Source of the DNA: DASSBG01 sp965651365
Lineage (GTDB): Bacteria > Pseudomonadota > Gammaproteobacteria > Xanthomonadales > Rhodanobacteraceae
Length of the DNA stretch: 12,556 nucleotides
Assembly (NCBI GenBank): GCA_965651365.1
Contig: CBFGSA010000080.1
Span: 1-12,556, forward strand
Direction of reading: 5' to 3'
How positions within the stretch are numbered: position 1 is the stretch's first letter; every line of letters begins with the position of its first letter. The notes beneath the pieces are model-generated. The model searched no databases. It was not told where the DNA came from and saw only the letters and a list, made by a program, of their open reading frames with translations. The translations under genes were made by a program, and so were the position numbers. Shown piece after piece: positions 1 to 6,080 of this stretch.

Positions 1-9
1 GCTGCTGAA

Positions 10-101
10 CGAAGTGAAGCGCACCATCGAAGCCTTCACGCTGCGGTGCGCTTCGTTCCTCAGCGGCATCCTGCGCGCAGCGAAGCGCACCACCGCAAGC
101 C
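10..101. repeat. Direct and inverted short repeats upstream of lipB
   Basis: Two similar direct copies lie at about 10-34 and 76-101, sharing the core GAAGCGCACCA. Between them, 42-55 carries the inverse, TGCGGTGCGCTTCG. The middle copy can therefore pair with either flanking copy, giving two mutually exclusive hairpins just before lipB. The stretch has no recognisable protein in any frame, although the lipB frame stays open through it. It looks like an intergenic REP-like repeat. A leader or attenuator role is possible but unsupported beyond the pairing. Confidence 0.5.
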
Positions 102-133
102 ACAATCCACAGCCAGACCCCGGCAACAGGACC

Positions 134-874
134 ATGCACAACACGAAAGCCAACAGTGCCAGGCAAACGCGCCCTCTCATCGTCCGCGATCTGGGTCGCC
201 AGGCCTACACGCCGGTTTGGCGGGCGATGAGTGATTTCACCTCGGCGCGCACGGCAGACACGACTGACGAGTTGTGGCTGCTGGAGCACGACCCGGTGTT
301 CACGCTCGGGCAAGCCGGCCGCCGCGAACACCTGCTGGCGCCGGGCGACATTCCGGTCGTGGCCTGTGACCGCGGTGGCCAGGTGACCTACCACGGCCCG
401 GGCCAGATTGTGGCCTATCCCTTGTTCGACCTGCGGCGCCTTGGACTGGGCGTGCGCCAGTACGTCCATCTCGTGGAGCAATCGATGATCGACGCCCTGG
501 CCGAATGCGGCATCGCGGCCGACCGGCGCGAGGGCGCGCCGGGCGTGTATGTCGACGGCGCCAAGATCGGCGCCCTGGGCGTGCGCGTGCGTCACGGCTG
601 TACCTTCCATGGCCTGGCGCTCAATGTGGCCATGGATCTGGAACCGTTTCAGCGCATCAATCCGTGTGGATTCGCGGACTTGCGCGTCACCCAGGTGATA
701 GACTCGACGGCCGGGCTGGACTTGCCGGCTGTTCAGGCACGGTTGGTCGGTGCCATCGCACGCTGTTTCGGCATGCGTGCGCACTACGCCGGCACTGCCG
801 GGCCAGGCAACACTGCCGTTTTGGCGTCGCTGCGTGACGCTGTCAGTAACCCACAACCGAGGTTGATTGCATGA
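134..874 (+). CDS. lipB: Octanoyltransferase (lipoyl(octanoyl) transferase) LipB
   Basis: LipB moves the octanoyl group from octanoyl-ACP to lipoyl domains of E2 subunits and the glycine-cleavage H protein in the cytoplasm; LipA then adds sulfur. The 246-aa product shows the family motifs in order: LEHDPVFTLG, RGGQVTYHGPGQ (about residues 80-91), GAPGVYVDGAKIGALG with the catalytic Lys at about 144, FHGLALNV, and INPCG with the catalytic Cys at about 178. Length fits the family. The frame is open further upstream to a GTG at 14, but that part is repeat-derived and has no family similarity. ATG 134 is preceded by AGGA, though very close (2 nt). The stop overlaps the prc start (ATGA, 871-874), implying translational coupling. 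lipA is not next door. Confidence 0.95.
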   Translation: MHNTKANSARQTRPLIVRDLGRQAYTPVWRAMSDFTSARTADTTDELWLLEHDPVFTLGQAGRREHLLAPGDIPVVACDRGGQVTYHGPGQIVAYPLFDLRRLGLGVRQYVHLVEQSMIDALAECGIAADRREGAPGVYVDGAKIGALGVRVRHGCTFHGLALNVAMDLEPFQRINPCGFADLRVTQVIDSTAGLDLPAVQARLVGAIARCFGMRAHYAGTAGPGNTAVLASLRDAVSNPQPRLIA

Positions 875-3108
875 ACCGTCTGTTTTTTGTCATTGCGCTG
901 GTGCTGAGCGTGGTCGCCACGCCCGCCGTAGCCACGACCACTGCCGCCGGGTCGGCCGGGTCGGCCATGACGCCGCTGAAACCGACCCCCGGCGATGCCG
1001 ATTCGGCGACCCTGGTGGCCAATTTGATGACGCGCTATCACTACCAGGCCGTGCCGCTGGACGATGCGATGTCGCGCAAGATCATGCACGCCTATCTGGA
1101 CAGCCTGGACAGCCAGAAGATGTTTTTCACGCGCAAGGACATCGACCAATTCGAGAAGTGGAAGGACACCCTCGATGACGACATCTGGGATGGCAAGCTG
1201 GACGCGCCGTTCGCCATGTTCAACCGCTATCGCCAGCGCATGGCCGAGCGCATCGCCTATGCCCGCGGTCTGCTCAAGAAAGGCTTCGATTTCAACAAGA
1301 AGGAAAGCTACGAGCTTGACCGCAGCAAGGCTGGCTGGGCCGCTGACGACGCCGCACTCAATGATCTGTGGCGCAAGCGGGTCAAGAACGATTGGCTGCG
1401 CCTGAGCCTTGCAGGCAAGAAGGACGAGGCTATCCGCAAGCTGCTCGACAAGCGCTATGCCGGTTACCTCAAGCGCATCCAGCAGATCGAGAGTGAAGAC
1501 GTCTACCAGACCTTCATGAATGCCTACGCCAGCTCCACCGACCCGCACACCAGCTACCTTGGCCCGCGCGCCGCGGAGAACTTCGACATCGCCATGAAGT
1601 TGTCGCTGGAGGGAATCGGCGCCGTTTTGGAGATGCGTGACGACTACACCCAGGTGCGAGAAGTCGTGCCCGGCGGCCCGGCCGCCAAGTCCGACCAGAT
1701 CCACCCAGGCGACCGCATCATCGGCGTGGCGCAGGGCAAGGACGGCCAGGTGCAGGATGTCATTGGCTGGCGTCTGGATGATGTGGTGGACAAGATTCGC
1801 GGCAAGAAGAACACCGTGGTGCGCCTGGAGATCCTGCCGGCCGAAACCGGTCTCGACGGCGTACACAAGACTGTGGAACTGGTGCGCAAGAAGGTCTCGA
1901 TTGTCGAGCAGGCGGCCAAGAAGTCGATCATCAAGGTTGACGACGGCGGCGTCGAGCGGCGCATCGGCGTGATCGATCTGCCGTCCTTCTATCGCGATTT
2001 TGCCGGTCGCCAGCAAGGCGACGCCAGCGCGCGCAGCGCCTCGCAGGATGTCGCCAGGCTGATTGGCGAGCTGAAAAAGGACAAGGTCGACGGCATCATC
2101 ATGGACCTGCGCAACAACGGTGGCGGTTCGCTGACCGAGGCGACCGAGATGACCGGCTTGTTCATCAACAAGGGGCCGGTGGTGCAGGTTCGCAACTGGC
2201 GCGGCAAGGTCAGCGAGGAAAGCGACGACAAGCCGGGCATGGTCTGGTCGGGGCCGCTGGCCGTTCTGGTCAACCGCGGCTCAGCCTCCGCCTCGGAAAT
2301 CTTCACCGCGGCCATCCAGGATTACGGCCGTGGTCTGGTCATCGGCTCGGACACCTTCGGCAAGGGCACGGTGCAGAATCTGGTCAATCTGGATCGGGTG
2401 GCGCACGACGACAAGGCCAAGTTCGGTGAGCTGAAGATGACCATTGCACAGTTCTTCCGCATCGACGGCGGCTCGACCCAGCTGCGCGGCGTGACGCCGG
2501 ATATTGCCTTCCCGACCGGCATCGACAAGAAGGATTTCGGCGAGTCCAGCTACAAGAATGCGATGGACTGGAGCTCGATTTCACCAGCTCACTACAGTCC
2601 TGATGCCGATGCCAGGGCGCTGCTCGAGCGTCTGGACTCCCAGCACAAGGCCCGTATCGCCAAGGATCCGGAATGGCAGTTGCTGGTCGCCGAGCTGGCC
2701 CTGGCGCAGCAGATGCGCGAGCGCACCAGGGTGTCGCTGAACCTGGCCGAACGGCGCAAGGAGCGCGATGACTACGAGGCCAAGCGCAAGGCCCTTGTTG
2801 CCAAGTACCGGCCAGACGAAGCGCCGGCCAGCGCCGGCTCGACCGCCGCGGCGAGCTCCGTACCGGCAGTCGGTGCCAGTTCATCGGCTCCGGTAGTGGC
2901 AGCCAGCAGCCTGCGTCCGGACGACGGACTGCAGGCCGATGAGCGCAGCCTCAAGAGCGAGCTGGCCAAGGAGAAGGCGGCCAAGAATCGCGAGGACGTG
3001 CAGTTGACCGAGGCGGCCAACATCGTGGCCGACGAAGTCAGCGCAATCCAGACCGAGCCCAAGCTGGCAGCCATGGTGCTGCCGCACAAGGTCGAGGCTG
3101 TCGATTGA
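871..3108 (+). CDS. prc: Tail-specific (C-terminal processing) protease Prc/Tsp, S41 family
   Basis: This is a periplasmic serine protease that degrades proteins from non-polar C-termini; in E. coli Prc processes FtsI and turns over murein hydrolases with NlpI. An N-terminal signal peptide ends near residue 21 (hydrophobic core, then ATPAVA). The order is an N-terminal Tsp domain (about 40-235), a PDZ domain (about 245-340, beginning GIGAVLEM), then the S41 core. Catalytic residues fit the E. coli spacing: Ser473 in GSASASEIF, Asp484 in IQDYG and Lys498 in FGKGTVQ. The C-terminal Tsp region follows, ending in DVQLTEAANIVADEV. At 745 aa it is longer than the 682-aa E. coli protein, partly because of an Ala/Ser-rich linker at about 650-682. 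GAGG at 859-862 is a good ribosome site inside lipB. Confidence 0.95.
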   Translation: MNRLFFVIALVLSVVATPAVATTTAAGSAGSAMTPLKPTPGDADSATLVANLMTRYHYQAVPLDDAMSRKIMHAYLDSLDSQKMFFTRKDIDQFEKWKDTLDDDIWDGKLDAPFAMFNRYRQRMAERIAYARGLLKKGFDFNKKESYELDRSKAGWAADDAALNDLWRKRVKNDWLRLSLAGKKDEAIRKLLDKRYAGYLKRIQQIESEDVYQTFMNAYASSTDPHTSYLGPRAAENFDIAMKLSLEGIGAVLEMRDDYTQVREVVPGGPAAKSDQIHPGDRIIGVAQGKDGQVQDVIGWRLDDVVDKIRGKKNTVVRLEILPAETGLDGVHKTVELVRKKVSIVEQAAKKSIIKVDDGGVERRIGVIDLPSFYRDFAGRQQGDASARSASQDVARLIGELKKDKVDGIIMDLRNNGGGSLTEATEMTGLFINKGPVVQVRNWRGKVSEESDDKPGMVWSGPLAVLVNRGSASASEIFTAAIQDYGRGLVIGSDTFGKGTVQNLVNLDRVAHDDKAKFGELKMTIAQFFRIDGGSTQLRGVTPDIAFPTGIDKKDFGESSYKNAMDWSSISPAHYSPDADARALLERLDSQHKARIAKDPEWQLLVAELALAQQMRERTRVSLNLAERRKERDDYEAKRKALVAKYRPDEAPASAGSTAAASSVPAVGASSSAPVVAASSLRPDDGLQADERSLKSELAKEKAAKNREDVQLTEAANIVADEVSAIQTEPKLAAMVLPHKVEAVD

Positions 3109-3123
3109 TGCTGGCCCCGTGGT

Positions 3124-4617
3124 CTATTCGGCTGGCAGCGGCCGGTATTCGCCGCTGCTGGCCGTGATGTGGCTGACCACATAGATCGCGATCCAGGCCG
3201 CTGCAAAGCCGGGGATGATTTCATACACGCCCGGACCACCCAGGAAGCTCTGATCCCAGCCCAGCGCAATCCAGGCAATCACGGTCGCCGCGCCGACCAC
3301 CAGGCCGGCCACTGCACCGCTGCCGGACATGCCGCGCCAGATCAGCGCCAACAGAATCAGGGGGCCGAATGCTGCGCCGAAGCCGGCCCAGGCATGACTG
3401 ACCAGTCCCAGCACCTTGGAGTTCGGGTCCCAGGCGATGATGACGGCCACGATGCCGACCAGCAGCACGCTGATGCGGCCGACCAGCACGATCTCCTTTT
3501 CGCTGGCCTCCTTGCGCAGGAACAGCCGGTAGAAATCCTCGGTCAGCGAAGATGAGGCGACCAGCAGCTGGCTGGAAATCGTGCTCATCACGGCCGCCAG
3601 CAGGGCCGCAAACAGGAAGCCGGTGACCAGCGGATGGAACAGCAGGTCGGCCAGGATGATGAAGATCGTCTCCGGGTCGGCCACCTCGATCCCGTTGCGC
3701 ACCGCGTAGGCACGCCCGAAGATGCCCAGACTGATCGCGCCGATCACGGACACCACCATCCAGGACATGCCGATGTTGCGCGCGGTGGCTACTTCGCGGA
3801 TCGAGCGCACGGCCATGAAGCGCACGATGATGTGCGGTTGCCCGAAATAGCCCAGTCCCCAGGCGATGGCGGAAATAAACCCCACCACCGACAGCCCGCT
3901 GAACCAGGAAAGGAAAGTCGGATCGACCGCGTTCAGTGTGTCCGAAGCTTGCGCAAGCCCGCCGCCACCCGCACCGAAGAGCACCACCACGGGCATGATG
4001 ATCAGGGCCAGCATCATGATCACGCCCTGACAGAAATCGGTCAGGCTGACGGCCAGAAAACCGCCGATCACGGTGTAGATCAGAACCACGGTCAGGGTCA
4101 GTGTCACGCCCACGGAGTAGTCGCTCATGGAGCCGAACTGGAACACGCTGCTGAAGGCGCTTTCGGCCAGTTTGCCGCCGGCCACCAGGCCCGAGGCGGT
4201 GTAGACGGAGAAAAACACCACCACGATCACCGCCGAAACCACGCGCAGCGCCATCGCTCGGCTGGGAAAACGGTTGGACAGAAATTCGGGAATGGTCAGA
4301 CTGTTGTCATAGCGTTCGGTCTGCTCGCGCAGGCGCGGCGCCACAATGATCCAGTTGACCAGCGCACCCAGGGTCAGGCCGATGCCGATCCAGGCCGAAA
4401 CCAGACCGCTGACAAACAATGCACCGGGGAGGCCCAGCAGCAGCCAACCACTCATGTCCGAGGCGCCGGCGGACAAGGCAGCGACCGCGGGATGCAGTTG
4501 TCGTCCACCGAGGATGTATTCCTCCGACGACGAGGTCGAGTTGCGGTAGGCGTAGTAGCCAATCGCAAGCATCAACGCGAAATAAAGACCCAGACTGATC
4601 CAGACACCAGTTGCCAT
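3124..4617 (-). CDS. putP: Sodium/proline symporter PutP (SSS family)
   Basis: This inner-membrane transporter takes up L-proline driven by the sodium gradient, for use as nutrient or compatible solute. The 497-aa product aligns by eye with E. coli PutP (502 aa) along its length: EEYILGGRQLHPAVAALSAGASDMSGW near the N-terminus, AWGLGYFGQPHI at about 252-263, AAVMSTISSQLL at about 341-352, and WAGFGAAFGP at about 410-419. Asp54 and Ser56 match the sodium-site Asp55/Ser57 of E. coli, and Ser345/Thr346 match Ser340/Thr341. The frame is open to 4692, but ATG 4617 matches the family start and has TGGGG 5 nt upstream; the extra 25 residues are unlike PutP. putA is not in the window. The gene is divergent from the membrane protein at 4766 and they share a 148-bp intergenic region. 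Confidence 0.95.
   Translation of the reverse strand: MATGVWISLGLYFALMLAIGYYAYRNSTSSSEEYILGGRQLHPAVAALSAGASDMSGWLLLGLPGALFVSGLVSAWIGIGLTLGALVNWIIVAPRLREQTERYDNSLTIPEFLSNRFPSRAMALRVVSAVIVVVFFSVYTASGLVAGGKLAESAFSSVFQFGSMSDYSVGVTLTLTVVLIYTVIGGFLAVSLTDFCQGVIMMLALIIMPVVVLFGAGGGGLAQASDTLNAVDPTFLSWFSGLSVVGFISAIAWGLGYFGQPHIIVRFMAVRSIREVATARNIGMSWMVVSVIGAISLGIFGRAYAVRNGIEVADPETIFIILADLLFHPLVTGFLFAALLAAVMSTISSQLLVASSSLTEDFYRLFLRKEASEKEIVLVGRISVLLVGIVAVIIAWDPNSKVLGLVSHAWAGFGAAFGPLILLALIWRGMSGSGAVAGLVVGAATVIAWIALGWDQSFLGGPGVYEIIPGFAAAWIAIYVVSHITASSGEYRPLPAE
3135..3158. terminator. GC-rich stem-loop at the prc/putP convergent end
   Basis: GCAGCGGC (3135-3142) and GCCGCTGC (3151-3158) form a perfect 8-bp stem with an 8-nt loop. 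It lies 26 nt past the prc stop and inside the last codons of putP. There is no T-run on either side, so it is not a canonical intrinsic terminator. It may still end or stabilise prc mRNA at this tight convergent junction, where only 15 bp separate the stop codons. Confidence 0.3.
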
Positions 4618-4673
4618 GTGACCCCACTTTTTTGCAGCTGCGGGCGTGCGCCCAAAGCGGGTCAGTGTTTCAT

Positions 4674-4690
4674 GCCCTCCGTATGAGGGC
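4674..4690. other. Short perfect hairpin in the putP leader region
   Basis: GCCCTC (4674-4679) pairs with GAGGGC (4685-4690) around a 5-nt loop. It lies 57-73 nt upstream of the putP start in the divergent intergenic region. It could be part of a putP mRNA leader or a protein-binding inverted repeat. No convincing sigma70 promoter for putP was visible around it. Confidence 0.3.
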
Positions 4691-4733
4691 AAATCGTGGG
4701 CAGCAGGGCGATGGCGCGGAGGGTCATGAAGAA

Positions 4734-4746
4734 GTTACAATGTAAC
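4734..4746. promoter_or_regulatory. Perfect palindrome GTTACA-A-TGTAAC overlapping a -10-like TACAAT; candidate Zur/Fur-family operator
   Basis: The 13-bp site has perfect 6-bp arms around one central base and ends 19 nt before the start of the membrane protein gene at 4766. TACAAT (4736-4741) inside it matches the sigma70 -10 consensus at five of six positions, which would place the transcript start near 4748. No good -35 is visible, as expected for a regulated promoter, and the overlap suits a repressor. Compared with the gammaproteobacterial Zur core TGTTATAnTATAACA, it differs at one outer base and at one symmetric pair that keeps the palindrome. Assignment to Zur is inference; another dimeric regulator could use the site. 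Confidence 0.5.
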
Positions 4747-4765
4747 ATTCGCTTGGAATCAAACC

Positions 4766-5410
4766 ATGGGCCAGGGCCTCCTGTTGACGACCTTGGCATC
4801 GGGATTCGGGATTGCGCTGGTGCACACCCTGATTCCGGTGCACTGGCTGCCGTACGCATTGACCGGTCGCGCGCGCGGCTGGTCGCTGGCGCGCACCCTG
4901 ACAATCAATGCGGCCGGTGGCGTGGGGCATGTGCTGGTGACGGCTGTGCTGGGTGCGCTGGCGATGTTGCTTGGCTTGCGGCTCGGCAACTGGCTGTCCG
5001 GCGTGTTTCCTTGGGTGGTGGCCGCATTGTTGCTGCTGGTGGGGCTGTACTTCGTCTACCGCCAGCTTGCCGGCGGTGCACATGTGCACGGCAACCCGTC
5101 GGAGCGAGGCATCGTCGAAGCGCGCAGCGATCGGGCCGCGACGACCATTCTGGTGACCATGCTGCTGTTCTCGCCCTGTGAGGCCTTTGTGCCGGTCTAC
5201 CTCACCGGCGTATCGGCGGGCTGGGCCGGATTCGGCCTGCTCACCGCGGTGCTGGCGGTGGCGACAATCTCCTGCATGCTGGTATTGACCACGTTGGCCT
5301 GGCACGGCATGTCCAGCTTGCGTGTGGCCGGAATCGAGCGTTGGCAGTCGGGGCTGGTTGGCGTGTTGCTGATCGTGCTGGCCGCGGTCATGGCCGTCTG
5401 GCGTCCTTGA
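4766..5410 (+). CDS. Uncharacterised polytopic membrane protein, NicO/LysE/DsbD-like; possible metal transporter
   Basis: I cannot name this 214-aa protein. It is very hydrophobic, with about six membrane segments (roughly 5-23, 46-70, 78-100, 125-147, 152-178 and 191-211). Notable residues are His20 and His26 in VHTLIPVHWLPY, His55 in GGVGHVL, an AHVHG patch at 105-109 in the middle loop, and SPCEAF at 136-141. The paired-histidine motif in the first helix, a GxxH in the second and a PC motif opening the second half recall NicO-type nickel/cobalt exporters and the broader LysE/DsbD fold, so metal movement is plausible but inferred. GGAA at 4755-4758 is a weak ribosome site for ATG 4766. A palindromic operator-like site lies just upstream. 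The 3' end overlaps the convergent acetyltransferase gene by 23 bp. Confidence 0.75.
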   Translation: MGQGLLLTTLASGFGIALVHTLIPVHWLPYALTGRARGWSLARTLTINAAGGVGHVLVTAVLGALAMLLGLRLGNWLSGVFPWVVAALLLLVGLYFVYRQLAGGAHVHGNPSERGIVEARSDRAATTILVTMLLFSPCEAFVPVYLTGVSAGWAGFGLLTAVLAVATISCMLVLTTLAWHGMSSLRVAGIERWQSGLVGVLLIVLAAVMAVWRP

Positions 5411-5879
5411 CAGGCTTGGCCATCAGCAACAGATCAGTGTCGAATCCGCTGGCGCGGTAGAACGCGAGCGCGCGCTGGTTGCCGGGGAAAACGCCCAGGG
5501 TGATCAGGGCGCACTTGTGTTCGCGCGCCCAGTCTTCGCTGAAACGCAGCATGGTGCGACCGACGCCGCGGCCTTCCGCGTCCGGTGTGGTGGCGAGGTC
5601 GGAAATGTGGCACTTCAGGCGGCCGGTGAAAAAATCCCTGAGCTTCTGCAGATGCAGGTAGCCTACCCGTTCGCCAGCTTCGTCTTCAGCCACGTACAGC
5701 CACGAGGTGGGTGGCGGATCGTCCAGGTTCCTCAGCAGATCGTCGCGGATGCCGACCAGGCATTCGTTGCGCTTGCGCCAGGCCGGAAGCTCGAAACCGA
5801 CAAATCGTTCGGCCAGCGCCATCACGAATTGCTCGTCCTCGGCCTCGGCCTGGCGCAGGTGGAATTGTTCGACGTTCAC
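5388..5879 (-). CDS. GNAT-family N-acetyltransferase
   Basis: This is probably a cytoplasmic acetyl-CoA-dependent acetyltransferase of unknown substrate. The 163-aa product has the GNAT fold hallmarks: a YVAEDEAGERVGYLHLQ strand pair, motif A HISDLATTPDAEGRGVGRTML (about 91-110) with the RGVG pyrophosphate loop, and motif B GVFPGNQRALAFYRASGF (about 129-146). The reading frame is open to 6014, but those 45 extra codons run through heptamer repeats and carry no GNAT sequence. GTG 5879 (MNVEQFHLRQAE) is chosen, with AGGA about 10 nt upstream, a rather long spacing; there is no in-frame ATG nearby. Its last 23 bp overlap the end of the convergent membrane protein gene. Start uncertain, family firm. 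Confidence 0.85.
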   Translation of the reverse strand: MNVEQFHLRQAEAEDEQFVMALAERFVGFELPAWRKRNECLVGIRDDLLRNLDDPPPTSWLYVAEDEAGERVGYLHLQKLRDFFTGRLKCHISDLATTPDAEGRGVGRTMLRFSEDWAREHKCALITLGVFPGNQRALAFYRASGFDTDLLLMAKPVKDARRP

Positions 5880-5932
5880 GGAAGATTTTTCCTGCTGGGC
5901 GTTGGTGCGGTGCGTGGCGTTGTTCTGGGACG

Positions 5933-6028
5933 GTGGGCGGTGAGCGGTAAGCCGTGAGCGGAGAACATTGACTCGTGAGCGGAATGTTTCCCGCTTTTTC
6001 CGCTTACCGCTCACTTTTTACCGCTTGC
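5933..6028. repeat. Inverted array of 7-bp units (GTRAGCG)
   Basis: On the left, units in 7-bp phase are GTGGGCG (5933), GTGAGCG (5940), GTAAGCC (5947) and GTGAGCG (5954). Two degenerate steps follow, then GTGAGCG (5975). On the right the reverse complements CGCTTAC (6001), CGCTCAC (6008), TTTTTAC (6015, degenerate) and CGCTTGC (6022) follow in phase. The arms 5940-5952 and 6002-6014 are a perfect 13-bp inverted repeat. The array lies in the 201-bp gap between the acetyltransferase and acyl-CoA dehydrogenase genes, upstream of the former. No transposase is attached. It may form a cruciform or mRNA hairpin; function is unknown. Confidence 0.75.
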
Positions 6029-6080
6029 AATTGAAAAATCACTGATCAAGGGCTGCTCAGGCAGGTGGCCTGCGGCAATC

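Noticed and set aside
784..2016. Long open frame on the minus strand opposite prc (410 codons)
   Set aside because: It lies wholly antisense to lipB/prc, whose motifs are complete. Its product is low-complexity Ala/Val/Leu/His of the kind produced opposite high-GC genes.
3109..3123. Bidirectional intrinsic terminator between prc and putP
   Set aside because: Only 15 bp separate the stops and there is no hairpin with T-tract inside; the nearby stem-loop in putP is reported separately at low confidence.
5880..6014. N-terminal extension of the acetyltransferase frame
   Set aside because: The extra 45 codons translate the heptamer repeats and give a basic, GNAT-unlike peptide.
6061..6073. GCAGG-TGG-CCTGC hairpin after the acyl-CoA dehydrogenase as a terminator
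   Set aside because: The stem is only 5 bp with a 3-nt loop and the nearest T-run is about 20 nt further on, so intrinsic termination is not supported.
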